Positions 10,182-19,906 of a stretch of 64,000 nucleotides of DNA are shown piece by piece. Made by a program: the position numbers and the translations under genes. The DNA is taken from assembly GCA_937125395.1 (NCBI GenBank), contig CAKZLI010000002.1:1-64000 (forward strand). Reading direction: 5' to 3'. Numbering within the stretch: position 1 is the first letter of the stretch; each line of letters starts with the position of its first letter. Under the pieces are notes generated by a model. It saw only the letters and a program-made list of their open reading frames with translations. It searched no databases and was not told the DNA's origin. Source of the DNA: an uncultured Glaciecola sp. Lineage in GTDB: Bacteria > Pseudomonadota > Gammaproteobacteria > Enterobacterales > Alteromonadaceae.

Positions 10182-10850
10182 ATGACCAGTTGGGAATTGT
10201 TTATACACAACCAGCAGGAAGCATCGTATTATAAGGATATAAATACTCAATTAGCACATAAACGCGCTTTGGGTGAGACGATTTACCCGCCTGAAAAGCA
10301 CGTATTTGACGCATTTAAGCACTGCTCTCTAGAGCAAGTTAAAGTCGTAATATTAGGACAAGATCCTTACCACGGAGCAAACCAAGCACATGGATTGAGC
10401 TTTTCGGTAAGCGAGGGGGTGGCTATTCCGCCTTCATTACGCAATATTTACAAAGAATTAGCACGGAGCATTCCGGATTATATAGCGCCCACGCACGGTT
10501 GTTTGGAGTATTGGGCTAAGCAAGGTGTCTTATTGCTCAATACCGTGCTTACTGTAGGTGAGGGCAAGGCACATTCACACGCTGATATTGGGTGGCAAAT
10601 ATTTACTCAGGCAGCGTTGGATGAAGTGGCAAAACATAATGAACACGTCGTGTTTATATTGTGGGGAGCGCATGCGCAACAATTTGCATCGAATTTAACG
10701 TTTCTTAATCATAAACGACACCTCATACTCAAAGCACCACACCCGTCGCCTTTATCAGCGCATCGTGGTTTCTTTGGCTGTAATCATTTTGTATTAGCCA
10801 ATGAGTGGTTATGCAAAAAACATCACACCCCAATTGATTGGCAGGTGTAA
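10182..10850 (+). CDS. ung: Uracil-DNA glycosylase
   Basis: Removes uracil from DNA as the first step of base excision repair. Family 1 UDG signatures are plain: GQDPYHG at residues 59-65 with catalytic D61, and HPSPLSAHRGF near the C-terminus with the catalytic histidine. The 222-residue length is normal. It starts 13 bases after thrC behind GAGG, and a terminator follows at 10885-10916, so it probably shares the thr transcript. Confidence 0.97.
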   Translation: MTSWELFIHNQQEASYYKDINTQLAHKRALGETIYPPEKHVFDAFKHCSLEQVKVVILGQDPYHGANQAHGLSFSVSEGVAIPPSLRNIYKELARSIPDYIAPTHGCLEYWAKQGVLLLNTVLTVGEGKAHSHADIGWQIFTQAALDEVAKHNEHVVFILWGAHAQQFASNLTFLNHKRHLILKAPHPSPLSAHRGFFGCNHFVLANEWLCKKHHTPIDWQV

Positions 10851-10884
10851 TCACAGCAGCAATATTGGATACACATGACATTAA

Positions 10885-10916
10885 AAAAGGGTAGACGCGT
10901 TAGCATCTACCCTTTT
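10885..10916. terminator. Bidirectional terminator between ung and the DUF3545 gene
   Basis: An 11-bp stem, AAAAGGGTAGA at 10885-10895 with TCTACCCTTTT at 10906-10916, is flanked by A and T runs, so it can end transcripts from both the ung and DUF3545 sides. Confidence 0.8.
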
Positions 10917-10918
10917 AA

Positions 10919-11086
10919 TTATAATTCGTCGTCTGAAAAGTCGAAATCGTATTCAAGCGAACTGAGCTCTTTACGTAATCGATTTTTATCCTCAATCGCC
11001 TCTATTTCTCGCCATTTACGTTTTTTGCTTTTGCGTTTGGCTTTGGTTGAATGATGTTCACTTTCTAGCATGATTGATTCTTCCAT
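10919..11086 (-). CDS. DUF3545 family small protein
   Basis: A 55-residue protein with a basic patch (KAKRKSKKRKW) followed by REIEAIEDKNRLRKEL and an acidic end (DFDFSDDEL). The KRKWREIEAI core is typical of DUF3545, a family of short uncharacterised proteins in Vibrio, Shewanella and Alteromonas relatives. I choose ATG 11086 because GGAGG sits correctly before it; the frame stays open upstream to 11176 but lacks such a site. Function unknown; a nucleic-acid contact is conceivable from charge only. Confidence 0.75.
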   Translation of the reverse strand: MEESIMLESEHHSTKAKRKSKKRKWREIEAIEDKNRLRKELSSLEYDFDFSDDEL

Positions 11087-11233
11087 GAGAACCTCCGTGT
11101 AAGATGTTGTGTTACCAGACATCTGTGTAATGTTACGATCAGTGTAACGAGTTGTAATGTATCTGTTGTATTGCACGGATCATGACATACACATGACCCT
11201 TTTAGTATTAGTGATATATCGGCATTTCGCCAA

Positions 11234-12874
11234 TTATTTTAATAACGCCTCTCTAAATTGTGAGATTAATGCTTGCGTTGAGCTATCCATATCCGCATGC
11301 ATCTGTCCGCTATGAATGGCATCAAGTACTTGATTACCGAGTACTTTGCCTAACTCCACACCCCATTGGTCAAAACTATTGACATCCCACACCACGCCTT
11401 GAACAAATACTTTGTGTTCATACAATGCGACTAAGGCACCTAATGTAAAAGGGTCTAATTGCGCAAATGTAATAGTGTTAGACGGTTTATTACCCGGCAT
11501 CACTTTGTGCGCTGCCAATACATCTTTGTCACTCTCGGCCATATCGTCAGGTAACGCTGAGCGACATTGTGCAAAGGTTTTACCTTGCATTAATGCTTGG
11601 GTTTGCCCAAAGCAATTTGATGCGAGCATCGCATGATGGGCATCGTTCTGTTGTGGCACACGTAATGGCAAAATAAAGTCAGCAGGGATAATGGTATCGC
11701 CTTGATGGATCAGCTGGTGAAATGAATGCTGACCATTGGTGCCTTCAGATCCAAAGATAACCGGTCCAGTTGCATATTCTACCGGGCTACCGTCGGGGGT
11801 ATTGCGTTTACCATTGGATTCCATATCCAATTGTTGCACGTAGGCTGGAAAACCGCGCAGATAATGATAATAAGGGAGCAATACATGTGCTTGTGCATCT
11901 TGAAAATTGCGATACCATACCCCGAGCAGCCCCAAAATCACCGGTAAGTTCTGAGCTAATGGGGCGGTTTTGAAGTGTGTATCCATTGCATACGAGCCTT
12001 TGAGTAACGCTTCAAAATTGGCATATCCAATTGCTAACGCGATCGGCATACCAATAGCAGACCATAACGAATATCGCCCACCGACCCAGTCATCCATTGA
12101 AAATACTAAGTCCGGATCCATACCGAACTCAACTGCCGCTGGGACATTTGAAGAGATCGCAGCAAAATGTAAGGCAACAGCCGATTGGGGGGCCCCACTA
12201 GCCAAAAACCACGCTTTTGCGGTCAATGTATTTTGTTGAGTCTCTTGGGTACCAAAGGATTTGGATGACATTAATACTAAGGTTGTCTCCGGATCACGCA
12301 GTGCTAAGACATCCTGAATATGACAACCATCTACATTTGCAACAAAATGCACATTAAGCTTATGTTGATGATAAGGCTTAAGTGCTTCAGTCATGATCTT
12401 AGGACCTAAAAAGGACCCACCAATGCCAATGCTCACAACATCAGTGATCACTTTACCGGTGTAACCGGTGTGTGACCCAGTATGCAATGCGTCAGTGAAT
12501 GCTTTTATTTTGGCTCGAGAAGCATTGACCTCAGGCATGACATCATGACCATCGACGAGGACAGGCTCATCACCAAAATGGCGCAATGCGGTGTGCATGA
12601 CTGCACGATCTTCAGTAAAGTTAATCGCCTCACCATTAAACATAGCACGTCGTGCAGGCTCTACACCGGCAGTGTGAGCTAACTCGATGAGATGGTTGAA
12701 GATCTCTTGGGTAATGGTATTTTTGGAAAAATCAATATGAATGCCACATGCTGATTCACTAAAGGTTGCCACTCTTGTCGGATCAGCCAGAAACCAATCA
12801 CGCATGTGGTCATTGGCATGTTTATTCGCTAACTGACTTAACGCGTTCCATGCGGGAGAAGTGTTAATGGGCAT
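11234..12874 (-). CDS. pgi: Glucose-6-phosphate isomerase
   Basis: Interconverts glucose 6-phosphate and fructose 6-phosphate. The 546-residue protein shows the PGI signatures: VSIGIGGSFLGPK, MSSKSFGTQET for the sugar phosphate, the GSEGTNGQHSFHQLIHQG active-site region, and a C-terminal WDVNSFDQWGVELGK. Length is standard. It lies on the minus strand behind tal with a 64-base gap, a likely pair linking glycolysis and the pentose phosphate pathway. Confidence 0.97.
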   Translation of the reverse strand: MPINTSPAWNALSQLANKHANDHMRDWFLADPTRVATFSESACGIHIDFSKNTITQEIFNHLIELAHTAGVEPARRAMFNGEAINFTEDRAVMHTALRHFGDEPVLVDGHDVMPEVNASRAKIKAFTDALHTGSHTGYTGKVITDVVSIGIGGSFLGPKIMTEALKPYHQHKLNVHFVANVDGCHIQDVLALRDPETTLVLMSSKSFGTQETQQNTLTAKAWFLASGAPQSAVALHFAAISSNVPAAVEFGMDPDLVFSMDDWVGGRYSLWSAIGMPIALAIGYANFEALLKGSYAMDTHFKTAPLAQNLPVILGLLGVWYRNFQDAQAHVLLPYYHYLRGFPAYVQQLDMESNGKRNTPDGSPVEYATGPVIFGSEGTNGQHSFHQLIHQGDTIIPADFILPLRVPQQNDAHHAMLASNCFGQTQALMQGKTFAQCRSALPDDMAESDKDVLAAHKVMPGNKPSNTITFAQLDPFTLGALVALYEHKVFVQGVVWDVNSFDQWGVELGKVLGNQVLDAIHSGQMHADMDSSTQALISQFREALLK

Positions 12875-12938
12875 TGATTGTTGTTCCTATAATGTATTTT
12901 GTAAAAAAACGTAGATGATCGGACACTGATTCACTTTG

Positions 12939-13892
12939 CTACAGCTTGGCTTGTAATACCGCTTCTAGTTTAATTTGGTCAATCGTAAAGTTACGGATCC
13001 CTTCCGCTAATTTTTCAGTGGCCATCGCGTCTTCGTTCATGTCCCAACGATATTGACTCTCAGTCAGTGCTGCAGGGGGCGGTTGAGTAGCACCATTATC
13101 TTGTAATTTAACTATAAGGTCACCTTGGGTATTGGCGAGTTCTTCTAGCAATGTTGGTGCAATAGTCAGACGGTCACAACCGGCTAATTCGATAATTTCA
13201 TCTGTATTTCTAAAACTGGCACCCATGACGACGGTCTTGTAGCCGTGTGATTTGTAGTAGTTATAAATAGCCGTTACTGATTGTACACCCGGATCATCGG
13301 CACCGGCATAGCTATCCATCCCAGTAGATTGCTTGTACCAATCGAGGATGCGGCCGACAAATGGCGAAATTAAAAAGACATTTGCTTCGGCACAAGCTCG
13401 GGCTTGGGCAAAAGAAAACAACAAGGTTAAATTACACTGAATACCTTGTTGCTCTAATATCTCAGCTGCTTTGATGCCTTCCCATGTGGAGGCCATTTTA
13501 ATTAGAATACGGTCTTTACTGATGCCTTCTTCTGCGTACATGGCAATCAATTTTTGGGCTTGAGTGACAGTAGCGGCAGTGTCAAAAGACAAGCGTGCGT
13601 CGACTTCAGTAGAAATACGTCCAGGAATGACACTCACAATTTCTTTACCAATTAATACCGCTAATTTATCTGCTGCATCGGCTACCTGAGCCGTCGTATC
13701 GTTAGATTGCTGTTTGGCCCAGTTAATTGCGTGTTCTATGATACTGGCATATTGCGGTATAGCGGCTGCTTTTAACAATAAAGAGGGATTCGTGGTGGCA
13801 TCAACCGGCTGATACTTTTTGATCGCATCAACATCACCTGTATCGGCAACAACCGTAGTCACTGCGCGAAGCGCAGACAATAAATTAGACAT
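12939..13892 (-). CDS. tal: Transaldolase
   Basis: Transfers a dihydroxyacetone unit between sedoheptulose 7-phosphate and glyceraldehyde 3-phosphate in the pentose phosphate pathway. The 317-residue length equals TalA/TalB. Visible signatures are the [10 protein letters not shown] motif and [12 protein letters not shown], whose lysine forms the Schiff base. I start at ATG 13892 ([15 protein letters not shown]), with AAGGA before it; the open frame upstream to 13937 is not part of the family. Confidence 0.96.
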   Translation of the reverse strand: MSNLLSALRAVTTVVADTGDVDAIKKYQPVDATTNPSLLLKAAAIPQYASIIEHAINWAKQQSNDTTAQVADAADKLAVLIGKEIVSVIPGRISTEVDARLSFDTAATVTQAQKLIAMYAEEGISKDRILIKMASTWEGIKAAEILEQQGIQCNLTLLFSFAQARACAEANVFLISPFVGRILDWYKQSTGMDSYAGADDPGVQSVTAIYNYYKSHGYKTVVMGASFRNTDEIIELAGCDRLTIAPTLLEELANTQGDLIVKLQDNGATQPPPAALTESQYRWDMNEDAMATEKLAEGIRNFTIDQIKLEAVLQAKL

Positions 13893-14086
13893 AACAATCC
13901 TTATAAATAATGTATATCTATAGATTACCTTGCTCACCCAAAAATGGCTATAGGGGATTGAGAATAAAGCGATTAATGTGATTGTTTTTTCTCATTAGCA
14001 TACCAAATAGAAGTGAACGATACTCTAATCAACAAGACAAAAAACACCACGAGGGTGCTTAGGTATCTTGTTAAGGGGATAGTAAA

Positions 14087-14248
14087 ATGCAATCAATGAT
14101 TAAACGTGCAACTCACACTACGGTACTTGAATTATTGCGTCAAGCAGCTAAAAACCATTCACCGGAGAGACATGAAGAATGTAATTACCCAAATAATTAT
14201 TACGGTGATCAAGTGTGTATGCCTAGGAGTACTAAAACAGTACAGTAG
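14087..14248 (+). CDS. Hypothetical small protein (53 residues)
   Basis: Short frame with ATG 14087 and TAG 14246, preceded by AAGGGG at a good distance (about 14073). It begins MQSMIKRATHTTVLELLRQA, continues basic, and ends in a Tyr/Asn-rich segment (YPNNYYGDQVC) and a polar tail. It contains two cysteines and no membrane segment. It fills most of the otherwise empty gap between tal and yaaA. I do not recognise a family; the ribosome site and balanced composition suggest a real gene. Confidence 0.5.
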   Translation: MQSMIKRATHTTVLELLRQAAKNHSPERHEECNYPNNYYGDQVCMPRSTKTVQ

Positions 14249-14337
14249 ATTTGTGATAGAATAATTTATTATAGTTAAACCGTATCGCTACCCAGTGATC
14301 ACACCCAGTATAAATAAGACGAGTAAGGAATCTGTTG

Positions 14338-15123
14338 ATGTTAGTTGTTGTTTCTCCAGCAAAAAATTTAGATTACACCACGCCGGTTGCGACATCGTTG
14401 TTTAGCCAGCCAGCATTACAAGATGATATGCAGGCATTGCTGAACACGTGTAAAACGCTAACACCAGCCGATCTGTCTGCCTTGATGGGCATCAGCGATA
14501 AGTTAGCATTATTAAATGCTGAACGGTTCGCTTCGTTCCAGTTTCCATTTACACCTGAGAATGCGCGTCCAGCTGCACTGGCTTTTAACGGTGATGTGTA
14601 TACAGGACTTGATGCAGGCTCGTTATCTGAAGCAGATTTGAGGTATGCACAATCGCATTTGCGAATTTTGTCTGGCTTATATGGAGTACTGAAGCCGCTT
14701 GATTTGATGCAACCATACCGTTTGGAGATGGGTACTAAGCTTGCAACGGAGTCCGGCAAAAACCTGTATGAGTATTGGGGCAATCGGATTACTGACAATC
14801 TCAATGACACGCTTGCAGAAGAGCAACAACAGGTGCTCGTTAATTTGGCGTCAACTGAGTATTTTTCGGCGGTCAAACCCAAAGACCTAAATGCCCAGAT
14901 CATCACACCGGTATTTAAGGATGAAAAAAACGGCAAAGTAAAAATCATTAGTTTTTATGCTAAAAAAGCACGTGGGTTGATGGCTAGATACATTATTCAA
15001 CATCGTATCAAAGATGTGGCCCAATTGAGTCAATTTGATACTGCTGGGTACCGGTTTGCTCCGGAGCAAAGTAATGCCACACAATTAGTTTTTGTACGAT
15101 TGGAAGCAGACCGCCCTAGCTAA
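14338..15123 (+). CDS. yaaA: Peroxide stress protein YaaA (DUF328/UPF0246)
   Basis: YaaA limits intracellular free iron and oxidative DNA damage during peroxide stress in E. coli. The 261-residue product matches across its length: [10 protein letters not shown] at the start, [41 protein letters not shown], and a basic KARGLMARY near the end. I use ATG 14338 rather than TTG 14335; TAAGGA lies at the right distance. Monocistronic here; a small palindrome (15127-15143) follows before the convergent DUF4426 gene. Confidence 0.94.
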   Translation: MLVVVSPAKNLDYTTPVATSLFSQPALQDDMQALLNTCKTLTPADLSALMGISDKLALLNAERFASFQFPFTPENARPAALAFNGDVYTGLDAGSLSEADLRYAQSHLRILSGLYGVLKPLDLMQPYRLEMGTKLATESGKNLYEYWGNRITDNLNDTLAEEQQQVLVNLASTEYFSAVKPKDLNAQIITPVFKDEKNGKVKIISFYAKKARGLMARYIIQHRIKDVAQLSQFDTAGYRFAPEQSNATQLVFVRLEADRPS

Positions 15124-15126
15124 ATG

Positions 15127-15143
15127 CTAGCAGAGTCTGCTAG
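15127..15143. terminator. Possible terminator hairpin between convergent yaaA and DUF4426 genes
   Basis: CTAGCAGA and TCTGCTAG form an 8-bp stem around a single G, so the real loop must be a few bases. It sits exactly between two convergent stops, but there is no strong T run on either side. Confidence 0.4.
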
Positions 15144-15150
15144 GTAAAAC

Positions 15151-15600
15151 TCACTGATCGACATACATGCGCTGCTGAAACGTCAGCTCTTGTGTGTCGC
15201 CGTTACCTTGCATGGTAATGGTAAAACGATATGTTTCTTGGTCACGGTAGGCCAAAGGTGCAAGATAATAAATTGCATCGCCATCAATTACCCGTTTAAA
15301 CTTCAGCGCTTTGTTGGTGCCAATCAAATTTCGTGCTGAGCCTTCTATTGCAATTCGCTGTGCAACTTGCGTGTCCTTATCCAGTACCGAAATGTTGACC
15401 AGCGCGTTATATTTACTGCGAATTATCCCATTTGCTTTGGCTATTTCAGGTGTCAAAAACGTGGAAGAAAATACAATATAATGCACATCCCACTCACCTA
15501 AGGTTTTTTTAATTTCGGCATGACTCACCGGGCTGAGGGTACTTAATATTAGCGCAGAAGCTAATACCCATAATTTAAAAAGCTTATTTAATGTCAACAC
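15151..15600 (-). CDS. DUF4426 secreted protein
   Basis: A 149-residue protein with an N-terminal signal peptide (basic start, hydrophobic core LWVLASALILSTL, cleavage near SHA-E at about residue 28) and a mature beta-rich domain. The EWDVHYIVFSSTFLTPEIA region is typical of DUF4426, found in Vibrio and Alteromonas relatives downstream of yggT. It ends the minus-strand run yggS-proC-yggT-DUF4426, nine bases after yggT. Predicted periplasmic; function unknown. Confidence 0.85.
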   Translation of the reverse strand: MLTLNKLFKLWVLASALILSTLSPVSHAEIKKTLGEWDVHYIVFSSTFLTPEIAKANGIIRSKYNALVNISVLDKDTQVAQRIAIEGSARNLIGTNKALKFKRVIDGDAIYYLAPLAYRDQETYRFTITMQGNGDTQELTFQQRMYVDQ

Positions 15601-15609
15601 AATGTGCTC

Positions 15610-16152
15610 CTATAAAGCGCCGAGATATTGTTGTAACAGTAATTGAATAAACTGCAATGCAATGATAGCTACTAACACGGATAAATCTAACCCACCAATC
15701 GGTGGTATAATTCTACGAATAGGCGCTAGCATCGGTTCAGTTAGCTGAGCAATGACTTGTTCAAATGGATTCCCACCTTGTGATACCCAACTGAGTATCG
15801 CACGCAGTATCAACATCCAAAATATCAATGACAAAAATTGTTTGAGTAAGGTAAATGCACCGATAACCAGCACCGCAATCGGGTTGATACTAGCGGAAGA
15901 AAATAACAAACCGATAGTCGTGATCTTAGCGCAAGCGACAATCAATGCGAGAACGAATGTTGCAGTATCAAAACGTCCCATCGATGGAATGACTCTGCGC
16001 ATTGGCGCGACAATAGGCTGGGTGGCTTTAACGACAAACTGAGAAAAAGGGTTATAAAAATCTGCTCTAGCAAACTGCAGCCATAAGCGTAATATCACCA
16101 CCATCAAATACAAATTAAAAAGAGTATCGACTAAAAAATAAGAAGCGTTCAT
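15610..16152 (-). CDS. yggT: YggT family membrane protein
   Basis: A 180-residue inner-membrane protein with two repeated YGGT units. Each has hydrophobic helices and the signature P(M/I)xAPMRRVIPxxG: PIVAPMRRVIPSMG near residues 46-59 and PMLAPIRRIIPPIG near 141-154. Usual four to five membrane segments. The family has been linked to osmotic stress and to cell-division or pilus-gene neighbourhoods, but its biochemical role is not settled. It follows proC by 12 bases in the same operon. Confidence 0.92.
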   Translation of the reverse strand: MNASYFLVDTLFNLYLMVVILRLWLQFARADFYNPFSQFVVKATQPIVAPMRRVIPSMGRFDTATFVLALIVACAKITTIGLLFSSASINPIAVLVIGAFTLLKQFLSLIFWMLILRAILSWVSQGGNPFEQVIAQLTEPMLAPIRRIIPPIGGLDLSVLVAIIALQFIQLLLQQYLGAL

Positions 16153-16164
16153 AAAAGGTCCTGT

Positions 16165-16995
16165 TTAGATTTCTTGTTGCATTTGTTGTGCTCGATCCAC
16201 TGCCGCTTGCATTGCATCAGCTACTATATCGGCAAGTCTAGCATGATTAAAGCTTTCGATCGCTTGTGCCGTCGTGCCGCCTTTGGAGGTGACATTACTC
16301 CGCAGTGTTGCAAAGTCAGTCTCCGGCTCAGCTAAGAGCATGGCACCGGCCCCAGCTAACGCTTGCGCAACCAGTATTCGTGCATCGCTGGCAGTAAATC
16401 CGAGCGCTTGTGTTTTGGTTTGCATTGCCTCAGCCAGTAAAAACAGATACGCAGGCGAAGAACCAGCAGCTGCAATAACCGTATTTATATCGTCTTCGTT
16501 ATTTACCCATAGGGTTTTTCCAACTTGCTCTAATGCGTATTGAGCAATATCACATAATGCATTGGGTGTGCCTTGAGGAGCGAATAATCCCGTCATGCCC
16601 ATACCAATTGATGAGGGTGTGTTAGGCATGGTTCGTACGACGGGTACAGCAGCGCCAAGCATACCTTGGATACGCTCTACACTAACACCAGCCGCTATCG
16701 ATATGTATGATTTTTGTTGACGTTGTACATCTGGCAGTGCCGCACATACTGCACTGAGCATTTGTGGTTTGACCGCTAATACAATATAAGTCGCAAACGC
16801 AAGGCCATCCGCATTGTTAGTACTGGTTTGGATCCCCAGTTCTTGCTGTAATATGTGTAGTTTTGCAGAAGACGGGTTGGTTGCCATAATCAAATTTGCT
16901 GGATAACCTGTTTGCACCATCCCTCGAATAATCGCACTTGTCATATTGCCCGCGCCGATAAAGCAAATCGGGTGGACGTGTTGTTGTGTTGTCAT
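16165..16995 (-). CDS. proC: Pyrroline-5-carboxylate reductase
   Basis: Reduces pyrroline-5-carboxylate to proline with NAD(P)H, the last step of proline synthesis. The 276-residue protein begins with the dinucleotide fold IGAGNMTSAIIRGM, then has VVRTMPNTPSSIGMGMTGL, AAGSSPAYLFLLAEAM, and the family C-terminal signature beginning LRSNVTSKGGTTAQA. It overlaps the end of yggS by four bases, so the two are translationally coupled. Confidence 0.96.
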   Translation of the reverse strand: MTTQQHVHPICFIGAGNMTSAIIRGMVQTGYPANLIMATNPSSAKLHILQQELGIQTSTNNADGLAFATYIVLAVKPQMLSAVCAALPDVQRQQKSYISIAAGVSVERIQGMLGAAVPVVRTMPNTPSSIGMGMTGLFAPQGTPNALCDIAQYALEQVGKTLWVNNEDDINTVIAAAGSSPAYLFLLAEAMQTKTQALGFTASDARILVAQALAGAGAMLLAEPETDFATLRSNVTSKGGTTAQAIESFNHARLADIVADAMQAAVDRAQQMQQEI

Positions 16996-17684
16996 GTGTT
17001 TCTTGCTCCAAAAATACCCGTTCCCACTCTTACCATAGTAGAACCCGCGGCAATGGCAGGGGCTAGATCGCCACTCATGCCCATTGATAAGGTATCTACA
17101 TCACAATAGCGTTCAGTGAGTTGGTTAAACAATCGTTGTAAATGCAAAAATGTCGCGGTTTGTTGTGCTACATCGGGAGTTGCCTGTGGGATAGCCATGA
17201 TCCCTCGTAACCGTAAATTAGGTAATTCAGCAATCGCTGCTGCAGTCTCTAACAATGCCTCAGGCATAATTCCGGCCTTGGTCGGTTCATTATCAATATT
17301 TATTTGTATACAAACATTAAGCGGTGCCAAATCTTGCGGACGTTGATTATTCAAGCGCTGCGCTATTTTTAATCGGTCGATACTATGGCACCAAGCAAAG
17401 TGCTGAGCAATAAATTTACTCTTATTTGATTGGATCGGGCCGATAAAATGCCAAGTAAGATCGTTTAAGTGTGCCAGTGCTAGCACTTTATCGACACCCT
17501 CTTGGACATAGTTTTCACCAAAATGACGTTGTCCAGCTTGATACGCAAGTACTAAATCCGATACCGGTTTAGTCTTACTGACCGCTAATAGTTGTATATC
17601 AGCGGGATCGCGGTTGGCCTGTTTTGCAGCAACCGATATTTGGGACAGTGTGTTTTGCAGATGGTTTGCAATAGTATTGTGCAT
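16992..17684 (-). CDS. yggS: YggS-type PLP homeostasis protein
   Basis: A 230-residue PLP-binding protein of the YggS/PROSC family, which buffers pyridoxal phosphate and affects amino-acid balance; no catalytic activity is established. The PLP lysine sits in LLAVSKTKP near residue 36. HFGENYVQEG, WHFIGPIQSNKS and the C-terminal LSMGMSGDLAPAIAAG are family signatures. First gene of the minus-strand run with proC; divergent from pilT with a short gap of 37 bases. Confidence 0.95.
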   Translation of the reverse strand: MHNTIANHLQNTLSQISVAAKQANRDPADIQLLAVSKTKPVSDLVLAYQAGQRHFGENYVQEGVDKVLALAHLNDLTWHFIGPIQSNKSKFIAQHFAWCHSIDRLKIAQRLNNQRPQDLAPLNVCIQINIDNEPTKAGIMPEALLETAAAIAELPNLRLRGIMAIPQATPDVAQQTATFLHLQRLFNQLTERYCDVDTLSMGMSGDLAPAIAAGSTMVRVGTGIFGARNT

Positions 17685-17721
17685 AGCGCGATTTCAATTT
17701 ATTTATAAGTAGAGTAACAAC

Positions 17722-18765
17722 ATGGATATTACCGAACTTTTAGCCTTTAGTGTCAAAAATAATGCCTCTGATTTACATTTATCGTCAGGGTTGCCACCGA
17801 TGATCCGCGTTGATGGTGAAATGCGTCGCTTAAACATTCCTGAATTGGATCATCAGCAAGTCCAAGGACTCATTTATGAAATCATGAATGATATGCAACG
17901 TAAGGAATACGAAGAAAACCTCGAAGTGGATTTTTCGTTTGAGGTCTCAGATTTAGCTCGTTTTCGGGTCAATGCGTTTATGCAAAACCGCGGTGCTGCT
18001 GCGGTGTTAAGAACAATCCCCAGCCGGGTGCTGAGTTTGGATGAACTGGGCGCACCGGCTATTTTTAAGGACATCATTAACCAACCCACAGGAATAGTAT
18101 TGATCACAGGGGCTACCGGTTCAGGCAAATCAACCACTTTAGCAGCGATGATTGATTACATTAATACGCATAAGCGCGAGCACATATTGACGATTGAAGA
18201 TCCGATTGAATTTGTCCATGAAAACAAATTATGCCTAATGAATCAGCGTGAGGTTCATCGTGATACAAAAAGTTTTTCTAACGCATTACGCTCGGCGTTA
18301 CGTGAAGATCCTGATGTCATCTTAGTGGGTGAATTACGTGACTTAGAAACGATTCGTTTGGCCATATCAGCTGCTGAAACCGGTCATTTAGTGTTTGCCA
18401 CATTGCATACTAATTCTGCGCCTAAAACGATAGATAGAATTATTGATGTGTTTCCAGCTGCAGAAAAAGCCATGGTGCGCTCTATGTTATCAGAGAGTCT
18501 GCGGGCGGTGATTTCCCAACATTTATTGAAAAAAGTCGGGGGAGGGCGCGTTGCGGCACATGAAATCATGATTGGTGTCCCTGCGATACGCAATTTGATC
18601 CGCGAGGACAAAGTTCCGCAAATGTATTCAGTAATTCAAACCGGTCAAAATCATGGTATGCAAACAATGGATCAGTGTTTACAGCGACTCACTGCACAAG
18701 GTCTTATTGCACAAGAGGACGCTGATAAATTGTCAAGTAATAAACAGCACTCATCTCATTTTTAA
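17722..18765 (+). CDS. pilT: Type IV pilus retraction ATPase PilT
   Basis: Hexameric cytoplasmic ATPase that depolymerises type IV pilin, driving retraction and twitching. The 347-residue protein has an N-terminal PAS-like region (SDLHLSSGLPPMIRVDGEM), Walker A GATGSGKS at residues 130-137, the Asp box IEDPIEFVHE, a Walker B region (REDPDVILVGELRD), the His box AETGHLVFATLHT, and an AIRNLIRE C-terminal motif that PilT uses for retraction. Followed by pilU after 11 bases. The pilus structural genes are outside the window. Confidence 0.97.
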   Translation: MDITELLAFSVKNNASDLHLSSGLPPMIRVDGEMRRLNIPELDHQQVQGLIYEIMNDMQRKEYEENLEVDFSFEVSDLARFRVNAFMQNRGAAAVLRTIPSRVLSLDELGAPAIFKDIINQPTGIVLITGATGSGKSTTLAAMIDYINTHKREHILTIEDPIEFVHENKLCLMNQREVHRDTKSFSNALRSALREDPDVILVGELRDLETIRLAISAAETGHLVFATLHTNSAPKTIDRIIDVFPAAEKAMVRSMLSESLRAVISQHLLKKVGGGRVAAHEIMIGVPAIRNLIREDKVPQMYSVIQTGQNHGMQTMDQCLQRLTAQGLIAQEDADKLSSNKQHSSHF

Positions 18766-18776
18766 AGGAATAAATA

Positions 18777-19889
18777 ATGCCATTACAACAGCACTTAGCA
18801 CATATGATTGCCCAAGCCGCCTCGGATGTATTTATCGCCGTTGGACGAGCAGTTAGTGCAAAAATCAACGGACAAATGACCGATATTAGTGAGCATGTGT
18901 TAACCCAAACCGATGCGTATGAATTAATTCAATCGGTTATGTCCCCAGAGAATTTAGACCAGTTTCTCCATCAAAAAGAATGCAATTTTGCCATCGCTAT
19001 AGAAGGGTTAGGTCGCTTTCGTTGCTCTGCATTTTGGCAACGCGAAATGCCAGGTATGGTAGTGCGCCGGATCGTCACTGATATCCCACAAGCCGCTGAA
19101 CTTGGCTTACCGGATGTGCTCAACAATATCATCATGGCAAAACGCGGCTTGGTGCTGTTTGTCGGTGGTACAGGAACAGGTAAATCGACGTCTTTAGCTG
19201 CTTTGATTGACCATCGTAACAAACATTCATCGGGGCATATTTTAACGATAGAAGATCCGATTGAATTTGTGCATGAGCACCAGCAATGTGTGATCACACA
19301 GCGGGAAGTTGGGATTGATACGCAATCGTTTGATGCGGCACTCAAAAGCTCCCTGCGTCAAGCACCGGATGTCATTCTTATCGGTGAAATTCGTTCCATG
19401 GAAACCATGGAGTATGCGATGGCCTTTGCTGATACTGGGCATTTATGTGTGGCGACCTTACACGCGAATAATGCCAATCAAGCCATTGAACGGATCATGC
19501 ATTTAGCCCCTAAAGATATGCATGAAAAATTACGCTTTGATTTGAGTTTGAATATGCGTGCCATCGTGGCACAACAGCTTGTCCCGACGATAGACAGTCA
19601 TGGCAGAGTCGCTGCGATTGAGATATTAATTAACTCGCCGTTAATCAGCGACTTGATTCAGCGTAATGAGATGGCGAGCTTAAAAGATGCGATGCTCAAA
19701 GGCAAAGAAATGGGCATGCAAACCTTTGATATGGCGTTAATGGCGTTGTATCGTGAGCATCGTATCTCATTAGAACAAGCGCTGCATCATGCTGATTCTC
19801 CGAACGATTTACGCTTGTTAATAAAGCTTGATGAAAAGGCAGGAAATAGTCTAGGATCATTGTCTAATGTGTCCATTGATATGGATTAA
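18777..19889 (+). CDS. pilU: PilT-dependent retraction ATPase PilU
   Basis: Second retraction ATPase, which needs PilT to act and adds force under load. The 370-residue protein has Walker A GGTGTGKST, the Asp box IEDPIEFVHEH, Walker B QAPDVILIGEIR and the His box ADTGHLCVATLH. Unlike pilT it lacks the AIRNLIRE motif, with SPLISDLIQRNEM in the equivalent place, and it has a longer C-terminal tail; both are usual for PilU. AAAGGA precedes the ATG. Confidence 0.95.
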   Translation: MPLQQHLAHMIAQAASDVFIAVGRAVSAKINGQMTDISEHVLTQTDAYELIQSVMSPENLDQFLHQKECNFAIAIEGLGRFRCSAFWQREMPGMVVRRIVTDIPQAAELGLPDVLNNIIMAKRGLVLFVGGTGTGKSTSLAALIDHRNKHSSGHILTIEDPIEFVHEHQQCVITQREVGIDTQSFDAALKSSLRQAPDVILIGEIRSMETMEYAMAFADTGHLCVATLHANNANQAIERIMHLAPKDMHEKLRFDLSLNMRAIVAQQLVPTIDSHGRVAAIEILINSPLISDLIQRNEMASLKDAMLKGKEMGMQTFDMALMALYREHRISLEQALHHADSPNDLRLLIKLDEKAGNSLGSLSNVSIDMD

Positions 19890-19906
19890 CACCTAAGGAT
19901 ATCCTG

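Noticed and set aside
14373..14948. 191-codon minus-strand frame inside yaaA
   Set aside because: Fully covered by the well-conserved yaaA frame and without ribosome site or recognisable domain.
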